Notes: a model not told the origin generated them from the letters alone. A stretch of DNA of 64,000 nucleotides from Haemophilus_D parainfluenzae_Y (GCA_018363335.1 JAGZOA010000001.1:62001-126000); one strand, 5' to 3'; shown: positions 25,663-34,047, numbered from the stretch's first letter. Numbers and translations: made by a program.

Positions 25663-26928
25663 ATGAAAAAAATAACCCTAAAATTTACCGCACTTTTGCT
25701 TGGCTCAGCTTTAGCAAGTAGTGTGTTTGCAACAGAAAATGGTCAAACTTCCTCAAGTTCTGATTATGAATTAGAGAAAGTATTGATTTTCAGCCGACAC
25801 GGATTGCGTTCACCAGTGGAAAAAGATCCGCAAGAAATGGCGAAATATTCCCCTTATGAATGGGCAAAATGGAATGTACCATCTGGCTATCTCACTGCAA
25901 AAGGGACGGTGTTAGAAACCTATTTCGGACAGTATTTAGGTCAATGGCTTGCAGATAAAGGGTTACTAACAACAGAACGTTGTGCATCGGGCGAAGGCAT
26001 TTTTGCTTATGCAAATGGTGTGCAACGCACCATTGCAACAGGGCAAGCGATTGTTTCTGGTGCATTTGCGGGCTGTAATGTTCAACTGCAACATCACGGT
26101 AAAATCGGTTCAGAAAAAGATCCGATTTTTAATACGCAGGCGCATAATCCAAGTCAAGCCTTGATTGAATCTGCAAAAAATAACGTTGATTTAACCGCTT
26201 TACAGCAAAAATTAGCGCCAAATTATGCACTATTGAGTGAAATCATTGATTACAAAAACTCACCAAACTGCTTACAAAAAGGCGAGTGTGATTTAGGTGG
26301 AAAAGTCGGTGAATACAGTATTAAAGATGGCAAGTCGGTCAAGATTACTGGCTCTATCAGCACAGGAAAGAAAATTGTCAGTGCATTATTGCTTGCGCAT
26401 TATGTGGGTAAGCCTGATTCAGAAATCGCAAACGGCCGCGTGGATAGCCAAGAAAAATGGCGTGCGATTAACGAAATTAAAAACGAATATTACCGCACTT
26501 TATTTAAAAACAACGAAACGTTAGCACAAAATGCGTCATACCCGTTGTTAGCATTTATTCAGCAACAGCTAAATAGTGAAAACAAAATTAACTTATTGGT
26601 TGGACACGATTCTAATATCGTCGCTCTGCTTGCGGCATTGGGTGTTGAGCCTTATGAATTGGATGATTCATTGGAAAATATCCCAATTGGTGGAAAACTG
26701 ATGTTTGAAGTGTGGAAGCACAAACCAAGTGGTAAGCTCAAATTTAAGTTGGATTATGTTTATCAAACCACTGAACAGCTGATTAACCTCACGCCACTAA
26801 GTTTAGCCACACCACCAAACCAAACACCATTAACACTCAAAGGCTGTAAAAAAGATGAAAATGGCTTTTGTGATTACGAGCGTTTTCAACAGGTGTTGAG
26901 TGAGAGTATTGAAAACGGTAAGAAGTAG
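25663..26928 (+). CDS. Periplasmic histidine acid phosphatase (glucose-1-phosphatase/phytase family)
   Basis: A 421-residue protein with signal peptide MKKITLKFTALLLGSALASSVFA. The mature part has the catalytic FSRHGLRSPVEK near residues 44-55 (R-H-G-x-R-x-P, nucleophilic histidine) and the proton-donor motif GHDSN near 315. Cysteines in CASGEG, CLQKGECD and a C-terminal CKKDENGFCDY suggest disulfides. It resembles Agp of enterobacteria, but substrate (glucose-1-phosphate, inositol phosphates or other monoesters) is not decided by sequence. A gap of only five bases precedes the DUF559 gene. Confidence 0.9.
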   Translation: MKKITLKFTALLLGSALASSVFATENGQTSSSSDYELEKVLIFSRHGLRSPVEKDPQEMAKYSPYEWAKWNVPSGYLTAKGTVLETYFGQYLGQWLADKGLLTTERCASGEGIFAYANGVQRTIATGQAIVSGAFAGCNVQLQHHGKIGSEKDPIFNTQAHNPSQALIESAKNNVDLTALQQKLAPNYALLSEIIDYKNSPNCLQKGECDLGGKVGEYSIKDGKSVKITGSISTGKKIVSALLLAHYVGKPDSEIANGRVDSQEKWRAINEIKNEYYRTLFKNNETLAQNASYPLLAFIQQQLNSENKINLLVGHDSNIVALLAALGVEPYELDDSLENIPIGGKLMFEVWKHKPSGKLKFKLDYVYQTTEQLINLTPLSLATPPNQTPLTLKGCKKDENGFCDYERFQQVLSESIENGKK

Positions 26929-26933
26929 CTTTC

Positions 26934-27299
26934 ATGCAACCCTATGAAAAATACTTAAAAGAGAATTCGCAGAAATTGCGAATGGATCAAACGGATGCGG
27001 AAAGAAAATTATGGCAACGCATCAATCGAGATCAATTATTAGGATTTCGATTTAATCGACAAAAGCCACTTTTAAGTTATATCGTTGATTTTTATTGTGC
27101 GAAAGCAAAGCTGATTATCGAATTAGATGGTAGTCAGCATTATGAACTTGATTATCAGGAAAAAGACGCATTGCGAGATGCAGAATTAAATTCACTTGGT
27201 TTTACGGTGATGCGATTTAGCAATGATGAAGTAATGCGAGAAATTGAAAGTGTAGTAGAGCAGATTTATTTGTTTTTAGAGAATATAAGGGCTGATTGA
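26934..27299 (+). CDS. DUF559 family endonuclease-like protein
   Basis: A 121-residue protein with a VSR/restriction-endonuclease-like core: QTDAERKLWQRINRDQLLGFRFNRQKPLLSYIVDFYCAKAKLIIELDGSQHYE, where the late D, E and Q-H residues match the family's metal-site pattern. The end, LGFTVMRFSNDEV, is also typical. DUF559 proteins are widespread and often sit beside repeats or mobile DNA; their function is unproven. Here the 3' end of the gene is copied in part within the adjoining composite repeat (27298-27706). Confidence 0.8.
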   Translation: MQPYEKYLKENSQKLRMDQTDAERKLWQRINRDQLLGFRFNRQKPLLSYIVDFYCAKAKLIIELDGSQHYELDYQEKDALRDAELNSLGFTVMRFSNDEVMREIESVVEQIYLFLENIRAD

Positions 27300-27706
27300 G
27301 TATGAGGTTGGATTAGCTTCTGCCAAATCTCCCCTAACCCCTCTTTGCTAAAGAGGGGGGAATTCTTGGGTAAGTTGATAGTAGTGGGCTATTTATATTT
27401 TAGAATATGAGGGATTATTGAGTATGAGGTTGGATTAGCTTCTGCCACAAACGCTTGCGTTTGAACGTTGCTTTAGCAACGGCACGAAGTGCGAGTGAAG
27501 CGAGTAAATCTCCCCTCCCCCCCTCTTTGCTAAAGAGGGGAAATTCTTTAGTAAATTGATTGTAACTGGCTTATTTACATTTTTAATTTCAATAGAGATT
27601 AAATTATCTGCTTTCAAAAAACGTTAAAGTAGAACATAAATATTTAACTCTGCAAAGATCCAATCCCCTCTTTAGCAAAGAGGGGTTAGGGGAGATTTGG
27701 CAGAAG
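27300..27706. mobile_element. Composite MITE-like repeat region between the DUF559 gene and glyS
   Basis: A 42-bp arm (27317-27358) and its perfect inverted complement (27665-27706) bound this region. Both share CCAAATCTCCCC and the CCCCTCTTTGC palindrome with the 170-bp element at 19725-19894. Between them, the left part is duplicated: about 30 bp beginning ATTGAGTATGAGG near 27297 recurs near 27417, followed in both copies by a CTCTTT palindrome and a similar TAAGTTGAT/TAAATTGAT tail. The second copy is interrupted at 27447-27505 by a block of three small hairpins. No ORF is supported. Confidence 0.8.
27447..27505. repeat. Triple-hairpin insert within the composite repeat
   Basis: Three consecutive stems are visible: CAAACGC/GCGTTTG (27448-27454 and 27457-27463), CGTTGC/GCAACG (27466-27471 and 27476-27481) and GCAC/GTGC (27482-27485 and 27489-27492). 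The block is missing from the first copy of the duplicated unit, so it looks like a separate insertion. Confidence 0.75.
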
Positions 27707-27763
27707 TGATAACGAAGAAAATAAGAATTTAAACCTACAGAATTTTTAAATAAGAGAAACAAA

Positions 27764-29830
27764 ATGACAACCCAAAACTTTCTAGTAGAAATCGGCACAG
27801 AAGAGCTGCCACCAAAAGCTCTCAAAACATTAGCAACCTCTTTTGCGGATAACGTTGAGGCGGAATTAAACCAAGCAGGTTTATCATTCGATAAAATCGA
27901 ATGGTTTGCGGCGCCACGTCGTTTGGCAGTGAAAGTGTTGAACTTAGCCACACAGCAACCAAGTAAAGAAATTGAAAAACGCGGGCCCGCAGTGTCTGCA
28001 GCTTTTGATGCAGAAGGTAAACCAACTAAAGCGGCTGAAGGTTGGGCGCGCGGTTGTGGGATTACCGTTGAGCAAGCAGAGCGCATTGCGACTGATAAAG
28101 GTGAATGGCTCGTTCACCGTGCGAAAATTGAAGGTCAACCGACCAAAAACTTACTTAACGACATTGTGGCTAATGCCTTAGCAAAATTGCCAATTCCAAA
28201 ACCAATGCGTTGGGCAGACAAAACCGTGCAATTTATTCGTCCAGTTCACACCGTGACTATGCTGTTAGGTGATGAGTTAATCGAAGGCGAAATTTTAGGT
28301 GTAGCAAGTGCTCGCACTATACGCGGTCACCGTTTCTTAGGCGAGAAAGAATTTGAAATTCAACATGCCGATCAATATCCACAATTATTACGTGAAAAAG
28401 GTTCTGTCGTAGCAGATTTCAACGAGCGTAAAGCAGAAATTTTGGCAAAATCTCAAGCAAAAGCGACCGCACTTGGCGGCGTAGCGGACATTGAAGAAAG
28501 CTTGCTTGAAGAAGTCACTTCCTTGGTGGAATATCCAAACGTCTTAGCGGCAAAATTTGAAGAACGCTTCTTAGCGGTGCCTGCTGAAGCTTTGGTTTAC
28601 ACCATGAAAGGCGACCAAAAATATTTCCCAATTTATGACAAAGACGGCAAATTATTACCGCACTTTATTTTTGTATCGAACATCAACCCAGAAGATCCAA
28701 CAGCAATTATCGAAGGGAACGAAAAAGTGGTTCGCCCACGTTTAACCGATGCGGAATTCTTCTTCAAAACTGACTTAAAACAAAAACTGGTTGATCGTTT
28801 ACCGCGCTTAGAAACTGTATTGTTCCAACAGCAATTGGGTACATTGAAAGACAAAACAGACCGTATTGAACAACTTGCAGGTGAAATTGCAAAACAAATC
28901 GGTGCAGACGAAGCAAAAGCAAAACGTGCGGGTTTACTGTCAAAATGTGACTTAATGACCAACATGGTATTCGAATTCACCGATACGCAAGGTGTAATGG
29001 GTATGCATTACGCTCGTCACGATGGTGAAGATGAAGAAGTGGCTGTGGCATTAAACGAACAATATATGCCACGCTTTGCGGGGGATGAATTACCTAAATC
29101 ACTCGTGGCAAGTGCGGTCGCTTTAGCGGATAAATTTGATACCTTAACGGGGATCTTCGGCATCGGCCAAGCACCAAAAGGCAGCGCAGATCCATTTGCA
29201 TTGCGTCGTGCGGCATTAGGTGCATTACGTATTATCGTAGAGAAAAACTTACCACTTGATTTAGAAGATTTAGTGAAAAAATCAGCCGCACTTTTCGGTG
29301 ATAAACTCACAAATCAAAACGTGGTTGCTGATGTGGTGGACTTCATGCTCGGTCGTTTCCGTGCTTGGTATCAAGATGAAGGCATTGCAGTGGATGTGAT
29401 TCAAGCAGTATTGGCGCGTCGTCCAACCCGTCCAGCTGACTTTGATGCACGTGTACGTGCGGTTTCCCACTTCCGTACTTTAGATTCAGCGGAAGCCTTA
29501 GCGGCAGCAAATAAACGTGTAAGTAATATTTTAGCCAAAGCAGATGCGGCAATCGGCGAGATCAATTTGACCGCTTGCGTAGAACCGGCTGAAAAAGCCC
29601 TTGCTGAATCGGTACTTGCATTACGTACTGAAGTACAACCGCTTATTGCAAAAGGTGATTACACCGCAGTATTAGATAAATTAGCGAATTTACGCGCACC
29701 GGTAGACAACTTCTTTGATAACGTGATGGTAAATGCTGAAGATCCAGCATTACGCCAAAACCGCTTAGCGATTTTAAACACGTTACAAAACTTGTTCTTA
29801 CAAGTGGCGGATATTTCGGTATTGCAATAA
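27764..29830 (+). CDS. glyS: Glycyl-tRNA synthetase beta subunit
   Basis: A 688-residue beta subunit, needed with GlyQ for tRNA-Gly charging and carrying the tRNA-binding domains. It begins FLVEIGTEELPPKALKTLA and contains the HD-like stretch MGMHYARHDGE near residue 410 and the C-terminal anticodon-binding domain with VDNFFDNVMVNAEDPALRQNRL. Length and motifs are normal. It is separated from glyQ by cargo genes and repeats. An ATG preceded by AGAGAAAC marks the start. Confidence 0.98.
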   Translation: MTTQNFLVEIGTEELPPKALKTLATSFADNVEAELNQAGLSFDKIEWFAAPRRLAVKVLNLATQQPSKEIEKRGPAVSAAFDAEGKPTKAAEGWARGCGITVEQAERIATDKGEWLVHRAKIEGQPTKNLLNDIVANALAKLPIPKPMRWADKTVQFIRPVHTVTMLLGDELIEGEILGVASARTIRGHRFLGEKEFEIQHADQYPQLLREKGSVVADFNERKAEILAKSQAKATALGGVADIEESLLEEVTSLVEYPNVLAAKFEERFLAVPAEALVYTMKGDQKYFPIYDKDGKLLPHFIFVSNINPEDPTAIIEGNEKVVRPRLTDAEFFFKTDLKQKLVDRLPRLETVLFQQQLGTLKDKTDRIEQLAGEIAKQIGADEAKAKRAGLLSKCDLMTNMVFEFTDTQGVMGMHYARHDGEDEEVAVALNEQYMPRFAGDELPKSLVASAVALADKFDTLTGIFGIGQAPKGSADPFALRRAALGALRIIVEKNLPLDLEDLVKKSAALFGDKLTNQNVVADVVDFMLGRFRAWYQDEGIAVDVIQAVLARRPTRPADFDARVRAVSHFRTLDSAEALAAANKRVSNILAKADAAIGEINLTACVEPAEKALAESVLALRTEVQPLIAKGDYTAVLDKLANLRAPVDNFFDNVMVNAEDPALRQNRLAILNTLQNLFLQVADISVLQ

Positions 29831-29835
29831 TCTCA

Positions 29836-29862
29836 AATAGCCCCTTTATGGGGCTTTTTATT
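29836..29862 (+). terminator. Rho-independent terminator of glyS
   Basis: AGCCCC (29839-29844) pairs with GGGGCT (29850-29855) around TTTAT, followed by TTTTTA. Confidence 0.88.
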
Positions 29863-29880
29863 ATCAAGTGAATAGAATCT

Positions 29881-31326
29881 ATGAAAGGATTTGTTATTTA
29901 TTTGCCAAGTCAGAAAACTGAACTTGCTCATTTCTTGGCTCAAGCAGATGGCTGTGATTATACGGCTGTTGTTTCTGTTTCATCTGAGTTAGTTTCTCAG
30001 CTTGGTGGTGAAACGGTATTTAATTTGTCAAAAGCTAAAGCGATTTTACATCGAGAAATCACGATAGATGAAATCGCTAATACACTTTCACATATTGAAT
30101 GTTGGCGGAAAATAGCGGCAGATGAAACGATTGCTGATAATGAATTTGCGATTGTCGCGGAAGCAGATTTGCAGCTATCGCCAAATTACTTTAGTGCATT
30201 GCAAGAATATGTGAATGGTTATCTAGCAGGCTCTCAATATCAGCTTGCATTACTAGAATGTTCCCGTCAGCATGAGTTTTGGGATGATAAAATTTATCAA
30301 GGGGAAGGGAGACTTAATTCGGCACTTTTCCAACGGATAGAACATTACAATCTTGCACATTGTCAGATGTATTTGATTCGTAAGTCTTTCATTAAGCAAA
30401 TGCTAAATAAATTAGCGAGTGAGAAACCTTATTGGTTGGCTCATCGATTGGGGGATTTTTGTGATATAGATAATCTTATCCAAACGTTACCTCTAATTGC
30501 TCAGGCAAATCATAAAGTTTTACCACGTCAAATAAAGGTGAAATCCGTAGATGAAACCTTGGATTTTATGTTGCAAAACCCTTGCTCAGTGATTCGTTTT
30601 GGTGATGGTGAATTTATCCTGATTAAAGGGAATTGGATTGTTTACCAAGATTATGATCCAAAATTGGCAGCAGAATTGGAAAATATTTTACGCATGGAAA
30701 GCAATAAAAATCGCTTGATTTGTTTGCCTCCGATGTTTGATTCACTTTCCCCTTATATTGATTCGACACAAAGCTATTGGCGAACTCATTTAAACAATCA
30801 TTCTCTTTATTATGAAAATATTTGTACAGCATCATGGTATGGTTGTGCTTTTCTTTTTCGGCCTTATATGGATTGGCAAGATAAAAGCCAGTCTGTTCGC
30901 TGGTTTGAGAAATTAAAACAGCTTTGGCAAGATAAAGATTTATTGATTGTTGAAGGAGTGACTTCGCGTTCGGGAGTGGGAAATGATTTATTTGATAATG
31001 CTCATTCCATTAAGCGAATTATTTGCTCTGCCAGAGATGCATATTCTTACATTGAACAAATTCAGCAAGCAATCATTCAGCATGCAGAAAATCGTCTAAT
31101 ATTGCTTATGCTTGGACCAACGGCAAAAGTGTTAGCCTATAATTTATCCGAATTAGGTTATCGAGCCATTGATATTGGTCATATTGATTCGGAATATGAA
31201 TGGTTTAAAATGGGCGCGACAGAAAAAGTCAGATTTACCCATAAACATACCGCTGATTTTAATGAAGAGGGAATTAAGCTAGAGGATGATGCCGTTTATG
31301 AGCAGCAAATAATCTGTCGGATTTAA
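29881..31326 (+). CDS. Fused glycosyltransferase: GT25 (LOS type) + GT-D fold domain
   Basis: A 481-residue cytoplasmic protein of two parts. Residues 1 to about 215 look like family 25 lipooligosaccharide transferases: KGFVIYLPSQKTE start, LSHIECWRKIA near 77, an acidic EAD (94-96), and LAHCQMYLIRKSF near 157. Residues about 225-481 carry RFGDGEF (239-245) and later LILLMLGPTAKVLAYNLSELGYRAIDIGHIDSEYEW, the marks of GT-D fold transferases (DUF1792, SP_1767-like). One protein could therefore add two sugars in sequence. The gene stands alone after glyS, with its own terminator. Substrates are unknown. Confidence 0.82.
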   Translation: MKGFVIYLPSQKTELAHFLAQADGCDYTAVVSVSSELVSQLGGETVFNLSKAKAILHREITIDEIANTLSHIECWRKIAADETIADNEFAIVAEADLQLSPNYFSALQEYVNGYLAGSQYQLALLECSRQHEFWDDKIYQGEGRLNSALFQRIEHYNLAHCQMYLIRKSFIKQMLNKLASEKPYWLAHRLGDFCDIDNLIQTLPLIAQANHKVLPRQIKVKSVDETLDFMLQNPCSVIRFGDGEFILIKGNWIVYQDYDPKLAAELENILRMESNKNRLICLPPMFDSLSPYIDSTQSYWRTHLNNHSLYYENICTASWYGCAFLFRPYMDWQDKSQSVRWFEKLKQLWQDKDLLIVEGVTSRSGVGNDLFDNAHSIKRIICSARDAYSYIEQIQQAIIQHAENRLILLMLGPTAKVLAYNLSELGYRAIDIGHIDSEYEWFKMGATEKVRFTHKHTADFNEEGIKLEDDAVYEQQIICRI

Positions 31327-31346
31327 AAATAGAATAGTCAGACTAA

Positions 31347-31381
31347 AAAAGGATGGTTAATTTTCCAACGACCATCCTTTT
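31347..31381 (+). terminator. Terminator of the fused glycosyltransferase gene
   Basis: AAAAGGATGGT (31347-31357) pairs with ACCATCCTTTT (31371-31381) over 11 bp, with a 13-base loop and T residues. Confidence 0.88.
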
Positions 31382-31427
31382 GTATATAGACTTCAAAGGA
31401 TTATTTCTCTATAATCAACCGCACTTT

Positions 31428-31504
31428 CCCCCTTTAGCTCAGTCGGTTAGAGCAGGCGACTCATAATCGCTTGGTCGCTGGTTCAAGTCCGGCAAGGGGG
31501 ACCA
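31428..31504 (+). tRNA. ileX: tRNA-Ile2 (anticodon CAU, lysidine type)
   Basis: A 77-nt tRNA with encoded CCA. The acceptor stem is CCCCCTT/AAGGGGG, the D stem GCTC/GAGC, the anticodon stem GGCGA/TCGCT with loop CTCATAA, and the T stem GCTGG/CCGGC. The anticodon reads CAU, but the anticodon arm, variable loop and T arm match the E. coli minor isoleucine tRNA (ileX) as I remember it, and not elongator or initiator tRNA-Met. The C34 would be changed to lysidine by TilS so that AUA is read. An automatic call of tRNA-Met would be wrong. Confidence 0.88.
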
Positions 31505-31511
31505 TTCATAG

Positions 31512-31535
31512 AGATCGCATTAGGCGGTCTTTTTT
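31512..31535 (+). terminator. Terminator after the tRNA gene
   Basis: AGATCGC (31512-31518) pairs with GCGGTCT (31524-31530) with one G-U pair, followed by TTTTT. Confidence 0.8.
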
Positions 31536-31556
31536 ATTGCCTTTCTCTAATGCGTT

Positions 31557-32282
31557 TTAGGCGTTATATCCTTTCAATAATTCAGCCCAATTTTCTTCAT
31601 TGAATTGAATATTCATTCTTCCGACTTCTTTGACAAAAGAGCGGTGTAATCTTTCCAAGTTGCCTTGTTTCCAAGAATCTCCTGATTTTTGACCGCACTT
31701 ATCGAAATCAATGAGCCAACATTTTTGTTCATTTTCGAGTTGTTGCATGAGAATATTATGAGCATTGAGATCCGTATGGCAAATTTGCAAATCATGCAAC
31801 TGACGAATTAATTTACCAATGGCTTGCCAGATGTCATTCGATAGTTGTTGAATTTGTAAAAGTGCGGTCAGATCTTGGGCATTTTCGATCTTTTCAATCA
31901 AGATATCCGCTTGGTAACAAATCCCTAATTTGCCTTTTTTAACACGAGCAGCAATCGGTTTAGGTACGGCAACGCCTGCTTGATGGAGTTGATTTAACAG
32001 CTGAAATTCCGCCAAGCTGCGAGTTTCACTCAATGATTGAAAACGATAGCGATCTTTGTTGAATTTTCCCCATAAACCGCCTCGATAATAGTGACGAAGG
32101 GCAGTATTTACCCCAAACAGATCTTTTGTGTTCAGGAAGTAGGTTGTGCCACGTCCTTTGGCTGAACCGGTAATACGTTGTTGTCTTTCCCAAAAAGCCG
32201 ATTCAAAAAATGAAGCGGGTTCGGTTGGTTTTTTCGTGAGATTAAAAAGAAAGAATTGATTATCTTGTTGGAATTCAAGCAT
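31557..32282 (-). CDS. kdkA: Kdo kinase (3-deoxy-D-manno-octulosonic acid kinase)
   Basis: A 241-residue cytoplasmic kinase that phosphorylates the single Kdo of Haemophilus lipid A precursor, replacing the second Kdo of enterobacteria. The kinase-like core has the catalytic ICHTDLNAHNILM near residue 168 and the Mg-binding LIDFDKC near 189. An upstream YRGGLWGKFNKDRY segment is typical of KdkA. It is divergent from a short MORN-like gene and near opsX, whose product adds heptose to the same inner core. Length fits the family. Confidence 0.93.
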   Translation of the reverse strand: MLEFQQDNQFFLFNLTKKPTEPASFFESAFWERQQRITGSAKGRGTTYFLNTKDLFGVNTALRHYYRGGLWGKFNKDRYRFQSLSETRSLAEFQLLNQLHQAGVAVPKPIAARVKKGKLGICYQADILIEKIENAQDLTALLQIQQLSNDIWQAIGKLIRQLHDLQICHTDLNAHNILMQQLENEQKCWLIDFDKCGQKSGDSWKQGNLERLHRSFVKEVGRMNIQFNEENWAELLKGYNA

Positions 32283-32378
32283 TTTAGTTGAACCGAATAA
32301 TAGAAAATGCCCTCATTCTACTTTAAATACGCTGATTTTCTAGCATTACAAGCTTTTCATCTTATTTTATGTCAAAGT

Positions 32379-32394
32379 TGTGAAGCAGATCACA
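32379..32394. promoter_or_regulatory. CRP-binding site, perfect TGTGA-N6-TCACA
   Basis: TGTGA (32379-32383), six bases, TCACA (32390-32394) exactly match the canonical CRP half-sites. It lies in the gap between kdkA (97 bp away, minus strand) and the MORN-like gene (188 bp, plus strand). Which one it controls cannot be told. The TGTGA core is the standard (not Sxy-dependent TGCGA) type. The rest of this 299-bp gap is AT-rich with no other clear feature. Confidence 0.75.
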
Positions 32395-32581
32395 TAAGTA
32401 GTGAGATATCTGTATTTTGTTAATTCGTAAAATTTTTGCAGAATTTTACCCCTTGCAGTGTGATTTTATGTTATAAAATGAATAGAAGTGAAAAGCACTG
32501 TTTTACATATTTATTTTGTTAGGTTACACTTTTTCCAGAAATTATCTTGATGACTCTCTATTTAATATGAGGAAATTAGCT

Positions 32582-32890
32582 ATGAAAAAACCTCTATTTA
32601 CGGTTTTAGCGCTTTTTTGTATTGGTTCTGCTACGGCGTATATTCGTTCAACAATAGAGAATCAGACTTTTCATCCTAACGGTAATATAAAATCGGAGGT
32701 GGTTGAAATAAATGGCGTCAAAACGACTAAATATTATGATGAATCAGGAACACTTATCTCGCAAGGCGAATTAAAAAATGGCGTAGAGCAAGGAATGTGG
32801 AAATATTTTGATAAAGATGGTAACGTTATCTTTACTAAGCACTATGTGAAAGGGCATATTGTTGCGGAAGGATTAGGTCCTAAAAAGTAG
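32582..32890 (+). CDS. Small exported protein with a MORN-like repeat pair
   Basis: A 102-residue protein. The start is the ATG at 32582, with GAGGA eight bases upstream; the longer frame to 32516 has no support. MKKPLFTVLALFCIGSATA is a signal peptide or anchor. The remainder has two units of the FHPNGNIKSE / YYDESGTLISQGELKNGVEQGMWKYFDKDGNVIFTKHY type, as in YwqK/MORN-variant proteins that form short beta-hairpins. Function is unknown. It is followed by a GGGCGAA/TTCGCCC hairpin that probably ends it. Confidence 0.72.
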   Translation: MKKPLFTVLALFCIGSATAYIRSTIENQTFHPNGNIKSEVVEINGVKTTKYYDESGTLISQGELKNGVEQGMWKYFDKDGNVIFTKHYVKGHIVAEGLGPKK

Positions 32891-32909
32891 CAATCTAGAT
32901 AAATAAAAG

Positions 32910-32938
32910 GGCGAATTAAATAAATTCGCCCTTTGTTT
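32910..32938 (+). terminator. Terminator of the MORN-like gene
   Basis: GGGCGAATT and AATTCGCCC pair around a short AT loop, followed by TTTGTTTT. Confidence 0.8.
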
Positions 32939-32991
32939 TCATTAAATTATTTTGGGTTAATAGACGGAAATTAAATGCGCGAGGAATTCAA

Positions 32992-34047
32992 ATGTCCCAT
33001 TCTCCACTTTTTACTTCACCTCCTAAATCACTTTGTATTTTGCGTTTGTCTGCGGTGGGTGATGTTTGTCATGCACTTGCTGTGGTGCAGCATATTCAAC
33101 AGTATTGGCCGCAAACCAAATTAACGTGGATTGTGGGGAAAACAGAAATGGGCTTGCTTTCTGGCATTGAAGGCGTGGAACTTGTCCCTTATGATAAAAA
33201 GAGCGGTTGGAAAGGCGTGTGGAATTTATGGATGTTTTTGAAAAACAATCAATTTGATGCGCTTTTGAATATGCAGACGGCATTTCGTGCTTCGATTATC
33301 TCTCTTGGTATTCAAGCGAAATATAAAATTGGGTTTGGCAAAAAACGTTCTCGAGAAGGGCAGTGGTTATTTGTAAACCGTCGAGTTCAAGATCCGGAAA
33401 CGCCTCATGTGCTAGACGGCTTCATGGCTTTTGCCGATTATCTTGGTGTACCACCGGCAGAGATGCTTTCTTGGCAATTGGCAATTTCTGATTCAGATCG
33501 AGAATACGCCAAACAGTTTATTGATCCAACGCGCAAAAATCTAATTATTTCTCCTTGCTCCAGTAAAGCCGAGAAAGATTGGTTGGTGGAGCGTTATGCT
33601 GAAGTGGCAAATATAGCTCATCAACATAATGTGAATGTGATTTTTTGTAGCTCACCGGCAAAACGTGAATTAGAAATGGTGAAAAAAATTACCGCACTTT
33701 GTGATTTTCAACCGGTTGATGCTTCTGGAAAAACCAGTTTAAAACAACTTGCTGCATTAATTCATCAAGCAAATTTGGTGATTTCGCCCGATTCAGGTCC
33801 GGCTCATATTGCGACCACGCAAGGTACGCCAGTGATTGGATTATATGCTTACCACAACCCATTGCGCACCGCACCTTATCATAATCTGGATAATGTGGTG
33901 TCGGTATATGAAGAAAATGTGCAAAAAGAACAAGGAAAACCTTCAAGCGAATTGCCTTGGGCGACCAAATTAAAAGGTAAAAATTTAATGGCTGAAATTC
34001 AGGTGGAACAAGTGGTGGCTCAGATGAGAGCCTTGAATTTGTTTTAA
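32992..34047 (+). CDS. opsX: LPS heptosyltransferase I (OpsX), GT9 family
   Basis: A 351-residue GT9 enzyme that adds the first L-glycero-D-manno-heptose to phosphorylated Kdo. The N-terminus CILRLSAVGDVCHALAVVQHIQ is typical of ADP-heptose transferases. Near residue 260, VISPDSGPAHIATTQGTPVIGLYAYHNPLRTAPY forms the nucleotide-sugar site. Position close to kdkA matches the H. influenzae kdkA-opsX pair, and the two enzymes act on successive steps of the inner core. Called waaC/rfaC-like in some annotations. Confidence 0.9.
   Translation: MSHSPLFTSPPKSLCILRLSAVGDVCHALAVVQHIQQYWPQTKLTWIVGKTEMGLLSGIEGVELVPYDKKSGWKGVWNLWMFLKNNQFDALLNMQTAFRASIISLGIQAKYKIGFGKKRSREGQWLFVNRRVQDPETPHVLDGFMAFADYLGVPPAEMLSWQLAISDSDREYAKQFIDPTRKNLIISPCSSKAEKDWLVERYAEVANIAHQHNVNVIFCSSPAKRELEMVKKITALCDFQPVDASGKTSLKQLAALIHQANLVISPDSGPAHIATTQGTPVIGLYAYHNPLRTAPYHNLDNVVSVYEENVQKEQGKPSSELPWATKLKGKNLMAEIQVEQVVAQMRALNLF

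Noticed and set aside
27435..28086. Minus-strand ORFs spanning the composite repeat and the glyS start
   Set aside because: They run across repeats and antisense to glyS, with no domain and no coding signal.
31428..31504. Elongator tRNA-Met
   Set aside because: The anticodon is CAU, but the anticodon and T arms match isoleucine tRNA (ileX), not tRNA-Met.
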